Assembly: GCA_024402135.1 (NCBI GenBank)
Contig: JAKSJN010000002.1
Coordinates: 124,001-188,000 of the forward strand
Length of the DNA: 64,000 nucleotides
Source of the DNA: Bacteroidales bacterium
Lineage (GTDB): Bacteria; Bacteroidota; Bacteroidia; Bacteroidales; UBA932
Reading direction: 5' to 3'
Shown: in pieces, positions 26,969 through 35,765 of the stretch
Numbering within the stretch: position 1 is the first letter of the stretch
Layout of the letters: every line of letters begins with the position of its first letter
Translations under genes and position numbers: made by a program
The notes under the pieces: generated by a model
What the model was told of the DNA's origin: nothing
The model's database searches: none
Seen by the model: the letters and a program-made list of their open reading frames with translations, nothing else

Positions 26969-27100
26969 TCCCTGACAGGAGGAGACTGTATCAAGCAAAC
27001 CATGGCCGCCCATGGCCATGTGAATGGGTGTCACGAACGAAGTAAGTGACGGGACGGAGCGAAGCGGAGGTTTGCTGATACAGAACTCCTCCTGACTGGG
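26969..27100. repeat. Large imperfect inverted-repeat element (hairpin)
   Basis: About 130 bases. Outer arms of roughly 32 bases pair with few interruptions: CAGGAGGAG + CTGTATCA + GCAAACC in the left arm (to 27001) against their complements in the right arm (27069-27100). Inside are an ATGGCC/GGCCAT dyad near 27002-27020, a GTCAC/GTGAC hairpin (27030-27050) and a purine-rich GGGACGGAGCGAAGCGG run. It starts directly after the dehydrogenase stop. It is too large and structured for a plain terminator; candidate multi-copy palindromic element or MITE-like relic. No transposase nearby. Confidence 0.6.
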
Positions 27101-27112
27101 ACAGTCGGTCAC

Positions 27113-27142
27113 TTTGAAAAGAGAGGGATAATCGCTATATTG
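27113..27142 (+). promoter_or_regulatory. Candidate promoter for the DUF1810-M23-trmO operon
   Basis: TTTG at 27113-27116, 19-base spacer, TATATTG at 27136-27142 (one T short of TATATTTG). Transcription would begin about 20 bases before the DUF1810 ATG at 27169. Confidence 0.55.
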
Positions 27143-27168
27143 CGATGACGTAACTAATACCTAAAGAC

Positions 27169-27591
27169 ATGCCGAATTTCGACCTCGACAGATTCAAGAA
27201 AGCACAGAACGCAGACGACACATACCAGAAGGCGCTGAAGGAAGTCAGCGCAGGACTCAAGGAAGGACACTGGATGTGGTATATATTCCCACAGCTCAGA
27301 GGGCTGGGCAGCTCAGAAACAGCGAACTTCTACGGCCTCATCGGCAAGGGCGAGGCAAAGGCATACCTGGCTGACAAGCAGTTAGGAGGCCGTCTTCGTG
27401 AAATCACCAATGCAGTAGGCCAGATCCGTGGAAAAAGCGCAGCCGAGATTTTCGGAAAGACAGATGCAATGAAACTCCGTTCATGCATGACGCTTTTCTA
27501 CATCGTATCCGGCAAGGAAGAATGTTTCAGGTACATCCTGGCAAAGTTCTGGGACGAGAAGCTTGATCAGAAGACTCTCGATCTGCTATGA
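27169..27591 (+). CDS. DUF1810 family protein
   Basis: 140 residues, whole-length match in character to DUF1810: FDLDRFKKAQ, L..GHWMWYIFPQLRGLGSS, LGGRLREIT, FGKTDAMKLRSCMTLF. Cytosolic, no signal peptide. The family is widespread but I know of no firmly assigned biochemical role. Its TGA stop overlaps the ATG of the M23 peptidase gene (ATGA), so they are translationally coupled. Confidence 0.88.
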   Translation: MPNFDLDRFKKAQNADDTYQKALKEVSAGLKEGHWMWYIFPQLRGLGSSETANFYGLIGKGEAKAYLADKQLGGRLREITNAVGQIRGKSAAEIFGKTDAMKLRSCMTLFYIVSGKEECFRYILAKFWDEKLDQKTLDLL

Positions 27592-28844
27592 GAAAAAACA
27601 TAGGAAAGATATTTCTGGGTTTCGCGGTTGCGGCAACCCTGGCAGGAACGTTCTCATGCAGACGTGTCAATGACAGCATCGAAGCAGCAGAACCTGTCAA
27701 CGACTCCATTCCACCATTCGGTTTCTGGGAGGAGGATTATCGAAGGATAGACGACAAGGTCCGCAACGGAGACACTTTCAGCGGCATGATGAACCGGCTC
27801 GGCATGAGCAGTGAGAGTGCCTATGCCCTCACCCAGATCTGCGATACAATCTTCGACGTGCGCAAGCTGCGCGCAGGGAACCCCTACAAGGCATACTATG
27901 ACAGCCTCAACAATGAGCTGAAGTATGTCATATACGAAAACAGCAGGATACGGAGAACAATCTTCCGCTGTGCGGATTCACTCGCAGTATACACATATGA
28001 TTTCCCTGTCCAGCATGTAAGGAAGTTCGCAGACGTAAGCATCAGTTCATCCCTTTGGAATGACATGAGCAAGGCAGGATCATCTCCAGCCCTGATCATG
28101 AAGCTGTCCGATCTATACGCCTGGACTGTTGATTTCTTCGGGCTCCAGAAGGGAGACCGTTTCCGTCTCATATACAGCCAGACCGAGTGCCTCGGCGAAG
28201 TAATCAGCCTGGACACCATTTATTTTGCCCGCTTCACACGCGACAGCTCAGACCTATACTCTGTCATGTTCGACCAGGGAGACAACGGAAACCTGTACTG
28301 GAACGAAAAGGGTGAAAGCATGCGCAGGGCATTTCTCAAGGCCCCGCTTGAGTTCAAGCGCATTTCTTCCGGGTTCTCCTACGCCCGCAAGCATCCGGTC
28401 ACTGGACAGATAAGGGCACATACAGCCGTAGACTATGCTGCACCTATGGGAACTCCGGTAGTCGCACTCGGCGACGGAACAGTCATCAGCGCAGGATGGG
28501 CAGGCGGTGGCGGCAACACCATCAAGATACGCCACAACAGCGTCTACACGACCTCATACATGCACCTCCGCAATTTCGCTCAGGGGATCAAAGCCGGCAC
28601 ACGGGTCCGTCAGGGCGAAGTCATCGGCTATGTAGGATCGACAGGAACATCAACTGGACCGCACCTCGACTTCAGAGTATACCAGAACGGAACTGCAATC
28701 AACCCGTTGACACTGGAGTCTCCTTCTGCTGAACCTATCAAGGAAGAGAACAAGGCCGCACTGGATTCCGTTCTCAGGGTATACCAGATCATGGCCGAAG
28801 AGTTCGAAGCCGCGGCACCAAAGATTGAGGCCTACGACGAATAA
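27588..28844 (+). CDS. M23 family metallopeptidase lipoprotein (LytM-like)
   Basis: 418 residues. Lipoprotein-type signal (FAVAATLAGTFSCRR, Cys24). The N-terminal 230 residues resemble the helical/LysM-like front part of Bacteroidota cell-wall peptidases (GDTFSGMMNRLGMS). The C-terminal LytM domain has the zinc motif HTAVDYAAP (HxxxD), a third-ligand motif HLDF, and GDGTVISAGWAGGGGNTIKI, GEVIGYVGSTGTSTGPH. It probably cleaves peptidoglycan cross-links in the periplasm; all metal ligands appear intact. Middle gene of a three-gene operon. Confidence 0.9.
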   Translation: MRKNIGKIFLGFAVAATLAGTFSCRRVNDSIEAAEPVNDSIPPFGFWEEDYRRIDDKVRNGDTFSGMMNRLGMSSESAYALTQICDTIFDVRKLRAGNPYKAYYDSLNNELKYVIYENSRIRRTIFRCADSLAVYTYDFPVQHVRKFADVSISSSLWNDMSKAGSSPALIMKLSDLYAWTVDFFGLQKGDRFRLIYSQTECLGEVISLDTIYFARFTRDSSDLYSVMFDQGDNGNLYWNEKGESMRRAFLKAPLEFKRISSGFSYARKHPVTGQIRAHTAVDYAAPMGTPVVALGDGTVISAGWAGGGGNTIKIRHNSVYTTSYMHLRNFAQGIKAGTRVRQGEVIGYVGSTGTSTGPHLDFRVYQNGTAINPLTLESPSAEPIKEENKAALDSVLRVYQIMAEEFEAAAPKIEAYDE

Positions 28845-28855
28845 AGCGAAGAATA

Positions 28856-29557
28856 ATGACAATAGAGCCAATTGCATATTTCAAGTCTCCTTTTACCAGC
28901 AAGTTCGGCATTCCACGCCAGAGTGGACTGCTGGAAAACCTGCGTGGAGAGATTCATCTATGCGGGCCTTATGCGACAGCAGATGCCCTCCGTGGCATGG
29001 AAGACTTCGACAGGCTGTGGCTCATATGGGAATTCTCTGCCAATCATGAGAATACCGGCGAAAGATTCCGCCCGCTCATCCGTCCGCCACGCCTGGGTGG
29101 CAACGCTACGGTAGGTGTCTTTGCCAGCCGTTCTCCCTTCCGTCCAAACCGGCTCGGACTTTCTTGTGTAAGACTGGACAGGGTTGATATCAGCAACCCT
29201 GGACATCCGGTCATACATGTACTTGGCGCTGACCTTATGGATGGCACTCCAATCTACGACATCAAGCCATACATCCCATACGCAGATGCCTTCCCGGATG
29301 CTTCGGGAGGATTTACGGACAAGTCTGGATGGAAAGCATTGGAAGTCATTGTTCCGCAATCCCTCGCAGACAGACTGAAAGAAAAGCTTGGAGAAGATGA
29401 TTTCCAGGCTCTTCTCCAAGCTTTGTCTATGGACCCCAGGCCACGTACCCAGAACGACCCCGACAAGGTCTATGGTCTCCCCTTCCGCAATCTGGACATT
29501 CACTTCAGTGTCTGCGAAGACAGTTTGACCATTCTGGATTTCACTGGTACTTTCTGA
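28856..29557 (+). CDS. trmO: tRNA (N6-threonylcarbamoyladenosine(37)-N6)-methyltransferase TrmO
   Basis: 233 residues. UPF0066/TsaA family hallmarks: IAYFKSPFTSKFGIPRQ, FDRLWLIWEFSAN, RPPRLGGNATVGVFASRSPFRPNRLGLSCVRL and the GADLMDGTPIYDIKPYIPYAD string. TrmO methylates t6A37 of tRNA-Thr(GGU) using SAM with a beta-barrel fold. The C-terminal extension with DPRPRTQNDPDKVYGLPF is typical. Its last 17 bases overlap the convergent M14-like gene end, with no terminator between. Confidence 0.93.
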   Translation: MTIEPIAYFKSPFTSKFGIPRQSGLLENLRGEIHLCGPYATADALRGMEDFDRLWLIWEFSANHENTGERFRPLIRPPRLGGNATVGVFASRSPFRPNRLGLSCVRLDRVDISNPGHPVIHVLGADLMDGTPIYDIKPYIPYADAFPDASGGFTDKSGWKALEVIVPQSLADRLKEKLGEDDFQALLQALSMDPRPRTQNDPDKVYGLPFRNLDIHFSVCEDSLTILDFTGTF

Positions 29558-30479
29558 TCATGAATATCGGAGTGTGAAGGAGTGTAAGAGGTTTGCCGAG
29601 CAAGTGGAATACTACTCCGTCACATGGCGACGCAATCTCCGACCTTACCGAACCGTCATATGGATCTATTATCCTGGCTATGATTTCTCCCTTGGAGACT
29701 TCATGTCCAGGGGAACAGAGGTTCTGGAAGATTCCCGCAGCAGGAGAATTGATTGTGACGAGATCCTGGTCATCAAGAACGATGGTGTTGAATGAAGGAC
29801 GGTTCGCCCCTGACGCAAAATCAGCGATTCCGACGTTGACAATGAAGCGCATGATTGCGTTTACAGGCACCTGGCAAGCCTCCGGAGACACGTCATTGTT
29901 CTTTCCTGCATAGATTGAACATGCTTTGGTATCCCAGATCTGCCAGTTGTAATTGAGCGTGGTTGTATCGAAAGGCTTCGGTGCTCTGACATACACATAA
30001 GGAAGGCCGAAAAGCTTCGCAGTTTCCACATCTTCAAAACCTGTCTTGAGAAGCCTGACGTGAGGCATGAATTCTCCTGTCTGATAGGAGCTGGCCAATT
30101 GAATTCCGTACTTATAGTCCTTGATCGCCTCGAAGACTCCTGATGCAATTCTCTGCGTGGTCTCACCAAGGTCGTACCCAGGGAACATCCTGTTGATGTC
30201 AGTTCCATCGAGAGCCCAGAACCTTTTCTCTACGTTCATGGAGAATGGGTTTGCCGAAGGTATGACAAGGATTTCCTGGCCAGGAGCAATCATGCCGTCC
30301 CTTTCCATCGACTCAAGCTTCGAGACCAGCTGGGCGCATACGAACTGCTGATGAACCTCGTCTCCTCTCATGGCTCCGACAATTGCAAGTGTCTTCTCAC
30401 CGATGCCGAAGCGGTATCCCCATATCCTGAATGTATCGCGGTATGGGGACTCCATACTGAATATTATTTCCTTTCTCAT
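29541..30479 (-). CDS. M14/AstE-AspA-like protein lacking zinc ligands (probable pseudoenzyme)
   Basis: 312 residues, start overlapping the previous stop (ATGA). Paralogue of the 30476-31405 protein: shared VIPSANPF/ALNPMG-type strand, D-INRMFPG substrate motif, and a C-terminal barrel (INSPAAGIFQNL, IARIIDPYDGSV, SPCDGVVFHL). The catalytic site is gone: the HxxE motif reads R38-G-D-E41 (AMRGDEVHQ), the second zinc His is replaced (GIQLASSYQ against VIDIHSSN next door), and the catalytic Glu position reads SIYAG against VVELG. Asn-Arg of the substrate motif remain. Probably binds a related ligand or regulates the active partner. The reading frame is intact, so it is not decaying. Confidence 0.82.
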   Translation of the reverse strand: MRKEIIFSMESPYRDTFRIWGYRFGIGEKTLAIVGAMRGDEVHQQFVCAQLVSKLESMERDGMIAPGQEILVIPSANPFSMNVEKRFWALDGTDINRMFPGYDLGETTQRIASGVFEAIKDYKYGIQLASSYQTGEFMPHVRLLKTGFEDVETAKLFGLPYVYVRAPKPFDTTTLNYNWQIWDTKACSIYAGKNNDVSPEACQVPVNAIMRFIVNVGIADFASGANRPSFNTIVLDDQDLVTINSPAAGIFQNLCSPGHEVSKGEIIARIIDPYDGSVRSEIASPCDGVVFHLLGKPLTLLHTPIFMIRKYQ

Positions 30480-31405
30480 ACCAATCTATGGATTCTGGCG
30501 AGCAAAGAGCCCTCGTAGCAGACAGGGTATGCCCTGATTGTGAACAGATAGCCTCTGCAAGGCGCCTTGACGTCCTCGATGACAGCTCCGGAGAGCGGAT
30601 CGATGATCTGGCCTAGAGAATCTCCTTCTTCCACAATGGATTCATTATGGGTTTCAGTAGAGAAGATTCCCGATGCCGGAGCATTCACGAAACTGACTGA
30701 ATCTCCCTGGGATACGATAGGTTCAACAATTCTGGATGAATCCACCTGTCCCTTCCACATTCCCATTTCTTTCATCAGGTTCTTGATTCCAAGAACCATG
30801 TTCTTTCCATAGTAGTGGTTGATTCTCATTCCAACTCCAAGCTCCACGACAATCGTTGGCGTACCTCTGCTGTTCAGCGAGTGGGCCAAGGTTGCCTCCA
30901 GCACGGTTGCAGCGTCATGAACCCATATGAAATTCACATTCATATGCCTGGCGTATGGCACAAGGGTTTCAGCTGTCATGACGTTGATCCTGGCCTGAGG
31001 GACTTCCCTGAGGAAAATATTGCTGGAATGGATGTCAATGACGAGATCGGCGCCGCTCAGGTCAGCCACTATCGCAGCCGCTGTCTGTTCCGCAACGGTA
31101 CCTTCCGGATTACCCGGGAAGATGCGGTTCATATCCAGGTCGAAATTCGGGATTCCTCGCGTAATCGAATCGATGCCCATAGGATTCAGGGCAGGATATA
31201 CCTCGACAGTACCATCGAGCATATCTATCTCTTCGAGTATTTCCTTCTGCAGCTGGAAACAGATGAACTGTCCTTCCAGCTCGTCTCCGTGAGTTCCGGT
31301 GACAATGCAGATTCTTTTCTTTCCGCTGCCGTTGGTGATGGTATTCTTCTTTATGGAGAACTGCTCATCGACCGGCAGATCGGTTTCAAATATTGTCTTT
31401 ATCAT
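30476..31405 (-). CDS. M14 family zinc deacylase/amidohydrolase, AstE/AspA-like (apparently active)
   Basis: 309 residues. Family of succinylglutamate desuccinylases and aspartoacylases, which release amino acids from N-acyl forms. Zinc ligands His39 and Glu42 in GTHGDELEG, the later His in DLVIDIHSSN, and catalytic Glu in PTIVVELGVG are present, as is NRIFPGNP for the substrate carboxylate. The C-terminal 75 residues form the usual small beta-barrel (VNAPASGIFSTET, LGQIIDPLSGAVIEDVKAPCRGYLF). No signal peptide, so cytosolic. ATGA overlaps on both sides tie it to the transglutaminase-like gene and the pseudoenzyme gene. Natural substrate unknown. Confidence 0.87.
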   Translation of the reverse strand: MIKTIFETDLPVDEQFSIKKNTITNGSGKKRICIVTGTHGDELEGQFICFQLQKEILEEIDMLDGTVEVYPALNPMGIDSITRGIPNFDLDMNRIFPGNPEGTVAEQTAAAIVADLSGADLVIDIHSSNIFLREVPQARINVMTAETLVPYARHMNVNFIWVHDAATVLEATLAHSLNSRGTPTIVVELGVGMRINHYYGKNMVLGIKNLMKEMGMWKGQVDSSRIVEPIVSQGDSVSFVNAPASGIFSTETHNESIVEEGDSLGQIIDPLSGAVIEDVKAPCRGYLFTIRAYPVCYEGSLLARIHRLV

Positions 31406-32175
31406 TGTTCTGATTGTTCAACAGATGAGATAGTCGTAGTATTTTGGGCTGAACAGCCTTTGAAAAGCCCCCTCACGACAGGACAGTCGCCGGCATCACG
31501 TCCTTTTGCAATAGCGATGTACCTGTCGTCACAGACCTTGCCGGCCGTTGGATCCAGACCGTACCATGAGCCTTCCGACCAGACTTCGACCCAGGCATGG
31601 GTCTCGCCTTCCCCAGGTATCATGCCGCATACATATCTGGCTGGAATTCCTGACGCACGGCATGCCGATATCATTATATGAGCATAGTCTTGGCATACTC
31701 CTTTTCGCAGGCGGAATGCCTGGGCAGCAGTAGTTTCTGCCGATGTCACATTCTTCGTATAGGACATCTCAGTCTTGACACGTGACGATATCTCCAATGC
31801 CCTCTCGAACGGAGTTCCATCTGTTTTAGGACTTAGGCAAGCCATTGCCGGATCATGGACAGTCATCCTGGAATCCATATAGAACAAAGCTGAAGGAGAC
31901 TCGTCGGCAATAGGATAAGGAGCAACCTCTACCGTTCCTTCACTGATGTATGAGAATGAGTCATGGGCTGCAGCCTGAAAACCATAGTCTATCCTGGAGC
32001 CCCAGCAATCGCGTCCACTGGAAAGTGAGTCTGGCTGTGGAACTATCCTCAGACTCGAGTCAAGCAGAGTCTGGCGGGCATCCTCCAGCGGGAAGGACCT
32101 TAACAGGAAGCTATGGTCCTTCACCGGATTGGAGAAGTCAGTCCTGGACTCGAATCTGTACCTGAATACTTGCAT
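31402..32175 (-). CDS. Transglutaminase-like cysteine peptidase of the ATP-grasp/alpha-E system
   Basis: 257 residues. N-terminal beta-rich domain (about 1-90) as in COG1305 proteins, then the papain-like transglutaminase core with an intact triad: Cys161 in RKGVCQDYAHIMI, His193 in ETHAWVEVW, Asp208 in GLDPTAG. No signal peptide. Proteins of this type are repeatedly linked with COG2308 ATP-grasp and alpha-E proteins; Iyer, Aravind and colleagues proposed that such sets make and cleave peptide-like amide bonds. One base separates it from the alpha-E stop, and its own stop overlaps the M14 start. Likely a hydrolase or amide-transfer enzyme of this pathway. Confidence 0.88.
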   Translation of the reverse strand: MQVFRYRFESRTDFSNPVKDHSFLLRSFPLEDARQTLLDSSLRIVPQPDSLSSGRDCWGSRIDYGFQAAAHDSFSYISEGTVEVAPYPIADESPSALFYMDSRMTVHDPAMACLSPKTDGTPFERALEISSRVKTEMSYTKNVTSAETTAAQAFRLRKGVCQDYAHIMISACRASGIPARYVCGMIPGEGETHAWVEVWSEGSWYGLDPTAGKVCDDRYIAIAKGRDAGDCPVVRGLFKGCSAQNTTTISSVEQSEQ

Positions 32176-32176
32176 G

Positions 32177-32878
32177 CTACAAAACTACAGCATTTCCGAC
32201 CAGATACAATAACTTGTTCTTGTATTCAGTACCTCCGTCTGTGTATTTTTCTTCAGTCAGCATTTCCCTGAGCTCATCAGTCACCTCGTCATTGAATGCC
32301 CTTGGTTCCTCTGCCTTGCAGTGTCCCAGAGCCTTGAAGGCCTCCTCTATGCGGTAGAACTTGTAATCAAAACGGACATTCATGTCGATATGCTCAATGA
32401 GCTTGCCTATCTTCAGGATGGTCCTTACCCTGTCATCATAGACTCTTTCCTCGATCGAGCCCCAGAATGCGAGCATCCAGTCCGTCAGGGTCTGGAGTTC
32501 ATCGACATTCGGTTCGATTCCATTCTTTGCATTCTGTCTGAGCAGTTCCAGAGGCATCTGGATGTATCCCAGGGTAGGACTTTTGATCTCGTCACGGAGC
32601 AGGACCGCGTTGTCGTTACATCTTTCAACACTGCTGATGACCGATGCCGGATTGGAAAGGTCATGTACCAGTCCGTTGATTACCGACGCCTGGTCAGGAT
32701 ATCGGGACACTCCGCCGATTGCAGAAAGGTATTTTCCATACTCCTGCGGATCACCGTCAATCATCTTGTCGAAGCAGAGTCTGAGGAGGTGCAGTTCCAG
32801 ATAGACACGCTCTGTATATCGTCCCAGCCAGTACAGGCTGTTTGCCTTCGATGGGGAAAGGATTGTACTTGTCTTCAT
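32177..32878 (-). CDS. Alpha-E domain protein (COG2307/DUF403)
   Basis: 233 residues from the ATG at 32878 (MKTSTILSPSKANSLYWLGRYTERVY); a longer reading to 32998 overlaps the ATP-grasp gene and lacks family resemblance. The almost all-helical alpha-E family is recognised by ANSLYWLGRYTERVY near the start and IKSPTLGYIQMPLELLRQ, WGSIEERVYDD and GKLIEHIDM later. Alpha-E proteins almost always accompany circularly permuted ATP-grasp enzymes and are thought to be partner or catalytic subunits in amide-bond formation, which has not been shown experimentally to my knowledge. 17 bases after the ATP-grasp stop. Confidence 0.88.
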   Translation of the reverse strand: MKTSTILSPSKANSLYWLGRYTERVYLELHLLRLCFDKMIDGDPQEYGKYLSAIGGVSRYPDQASVINGLVHDLSNPASVISSVERCNDNAVLLRDEIKSPTLGYIQMPLELLRQNAKNGIEPNVDELQTLTDWMLAFWGSIEERVYDDRVRTILKIGKLIEHIDMNVRFDYKFYRIEEAFKALGHCKAEEPRAFNDEVTDELREMLTEEKYTDGGTEYKNKLLYLVGNAVVL

Positions 32879-32895
32879 ATTTTGTTCAGTTCGTT

Positions 32896-34227
32896 TTATA
32901 CGTTCATGATCCATGTATCCTTGAATCCGCCACCCTGGCTGGAATTCACCACAAATGAGGCAGGATTCCTTGAGAAGCGGGTAAGGCCGCTCTTCCATAC
33001 CCTCACTCCCCCATTGTCCCCGGAGCCACCGGATACAACGAAGGCTCTGAGGTCGGCCTTTCTCCAGACTTTCTCCTCTCCTTCAATAATCTCGAGATCC
33101 TTGAAATCGATGACTTCCTGGGCAATCCACCTTCTTGGCTGCTCTACTATGAGCGACTTGAGCTCTTCCAGCTTCTCAGGGGTAAGGTCACGGCCAAAGA
33201 CCACACCATAGCCGCCGGCCTCGCTCACGTCCTTGATGACGAGTTTGCCGATATTGGCCAGGATGTAGTCGTAATCCTCTTTGTAATATGGGAGATAGGT
33301 CGGTGCGTTATGAAGGATAGGCTCTTCGCCAAGGTAGTACTTCACCATCTTTGGTACGAAGTAATAGATACCCTTGTCATCTGCGACGCCGTTGCCGAAA
33401 CCGTTGATTACGGCTACGTTGCCTTTCTTGTAGGCCTGGAAAAGATTAGGAACTCCGAGGAGTGATGATGCCTCGAAGGCAAGAGGGTCAAGATACTCGT
33501 CGCTCACTCTCCTGTAGATTGCACCGACACGGACTTTTTCCTTGTAGAGTCCTGTATACCAGACGATGTCGTCCTCCACGGTCATGTCACCAGGAAAAGC
33601 CAGAACGGCTCCGGTCTTCTCAGCCAGATAGGAATGCTCGAAAAATGCTGAATTGTATCGGCCAGGTGTAAGGATGACATTTATGCCACGGCCCGCATTC
33701 ATCGTATCCATCATATCCTTGAGAATCTCAGGGTAATCTCTGTTGTCGGCTATGCTGTTGTCGATGAAGGTGGTTGGCGATACCTTTCTGGTAATCTCCC
33801 TGGCTATCATCGGATAGGATGCACCCGACGGAATCCTGAGATTATCCTCCAGTATGAACCAGTTGCCGTCCTTGCCCTCTACCAGGTCGATGCCACTGAT
33901 GTGGGAGTAGACTTTCCCGACAGGATCGATACCTTCGCATTCAGGCATGTAGCCCTTGGATGAATAGACGAACTCTTCGGGAACGATTCCGTCCTTGATG
34001 ATGGACTTGTCATGATAGATATCCCAGAGAAATGCATTGAGTGCCTTCACTCTTTGTACAAGTCCTTTTTCGAGAATGTCCCAGTCTTTTCTGGGAATAA
34101 CTCTGGGAATTGAGTCAAAAGGGAAGAACTGTTCGTTGAAGATACCGTTCTTGTAGACTCCGAATCTCACGCCATACCGCTCCAACCAGCGGTTGACAGA
34201 ATCTCTGCTTTCAATAAGTGTCTGCAT
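32896..34227 (-). CDS. Circularly permuted ATP-grasp protein (COG2308), probable amide ligase
   Basis: 443 residues from the ATG at 34227. I chose this over 34266 because it lies 40 bases past the attenuator T-run, as in the two sister attenuators (37 and 42), and 34266 would start at the last T of that run. Family motifs: PFDSIPRVIPRKDWDILEKGLVQRV, ALNAFLWDIYHDKSII, ILEDNLRIPSGASYP, ILTPGRYNSAFFEH, VINGFGNGVADDKGIYYFVPKM and the late KLVIKDVSEAGGYGVVFG. The N-terminus is shorter than usual for COG2308. ATP-grasp enzymes activate a carboxylate as acyl-phosphate and join it to an amine. First structural gene of a five-gene operon; substrate unknown. Confidence 0.85.
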   Translation of the reverse strand: MQTLIESRDSVNRWLERYGVRFGVYKNGIFNEQFFPFDSIPRVIPRKDWDILEKGLVQRVKALNAFLWDIYHDKSIIKDGIVPEEFVYSSKGYMPECEGIDPVGKVYSHISGIDLVEGKDGNWFILEDNLRIPSGASYPMIAREITRKVSPTTFIDNSIADNRDYPEILKDMMDTMNAGRGINVILTPGRYNSAFFEHSYLAEKTGAVLAFPGDMTVEDDIVWYTGLYKEKVRVGAIYRRVSDEYLDPLAFEASSLLGVPNLFQAYKKGNVAVINGFGNGVADDKGIYYFVPKMVKYYLGEEPILHNAPTYLPYYKEDYDYILANIGKLVIKDVSEAGGYGVVFGRDLTPEKLEELKSLIVEQPRRWIAQEVIDFKDLEIIEGEEKVWRKADLRAFVVSGGSGDNGGVRVWKSGLTRFSRNPASFVVNSSQGGGFKDTWIMNV

Positions 34228-34266
34228 GTTAGGGGAAGTATTAAAAGTTACACTAGTATCAAGCAT

Positions 34267-34299
34267 AAAAAAAGACCGGACTCTTTCAAGCCCGGCCTT
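34267..34299 (-). terminator. Attenuator terminator ahead of the ATP-grasp operon
   Basis: On the minus strand, 10-bp stem (34290-34299 with 34272-34281, two G-U wobbles), 8-base loop, then seven T. It lies between a Gln/Asn-rich leader ORF and the first structural gene, so it can only act as an attenuator of the operon. GCCCG in the leader (34344-34348) is complementary to CGGGC of its 5' arm. Confidence 0.8.
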
Positions 34300-34334
34300 A
34301 CTGTACCTGTATTTTCGTTTTGTCCGTTTATCTT

Positions 34335-34427
34335 CTACTCCGTCGGGCAAGAGCAAAACAAAGACCTCAGCGCATTATTATTACGCTGATTATTATTATT
34401 CTGCTGATTGTTTCTTACCGACATCAT
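34335..34427 (-). CDS. Gln/Asn-rich leader peptide of the ATP-grasp operon
   Basis: 30 codons from ATG 34427 (a second ATG follows at 34424), ending in TAG. 12 of 30 residues are Asn or Gln, including NNQQNNNNQR then NNNALR. Residues 9-13 are QNNNN, at the same positions as in the leaders at 52203-52325 and 59225-59296. The Asn codons are almost all AAT. The ORF ends 36 bases before an intrinsic terminator. Nothing suggests a functional protein; the arrangement is that of a transcription-attenuation leader sensing Gln and/or Asn tRNA charging, which is inference. Confidence 0.75.
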   Translation of the reverse strand: MMSVRNNQQNNNNQRNNNALRSLFCSCPTE

Positions 34428-34432
34428 TACTG

Positions 34433-34463
34433 CAATGATAGATATTTGAACTAAAAAAACAAA
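34433..34463 (-). promoter_or_regulatory. Candidate promoter of the ATP-grasp operon
   Basis: Minus strand TTTG (34460-34463), 19-base spacer, TATCATTG (34433-34440), one mismatch to TAnnTTTG. The sequence downstream (ATTGCA) resembles the glnN promoter. Caveat: the leader ATG is only 5 bases past the box, so the message would be nearly leaderless unless the second ATG or another promoter is used. Confidence 0.45.
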
Positions 34464-34492
34464 GGTTTTTTTTATTAAAAATGTTTTAGATG

Positions 34493-35710
<1,218 letters not shown>

Positions 35711-35720
35711 TTATTCGAAT

Positions 35721-35746
35721 AAAGCCGACCTCGCAGGGTCGGCTTT
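35721..35746 (-). terminator. Hairpin terminator after purA
   Basis: AAAGCCGACC (35721-35730) and GGTCGGCTTT (35737-35746), perfect 10-bp stem with a 6-base loop, 20 bases past the purA stop, before the esterase gene on the same strand. A weak T-rich tract follows on the minus strand. Confidence 0.72.
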
Positions 35747-35765
35747 CTATGATTGCGGATAAAGA

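Noticed and set aside
26969-27100. The inverted-repeat region as a CRISPR repeat or plain terminator
   Set aside because: Only one palindrome, no regularly spaced direct repeats, and too long for a terminator; listed instead as a repeat element.
30815-31681. Open frame of 288 codons opposite the M14 and transglutaminase-like genes
   Set aside because: Antisense; both minus-strand genes have intact catalytic motifs and tight operon junctions.
34228-34356. N-terminal extension of the ATP-grasp protein up to an ATG at 34356
   Set aside because: This stretch encodes the attenuator terminator and the spacer after the leader ORF; the translated sequence is basic and unlike the family.
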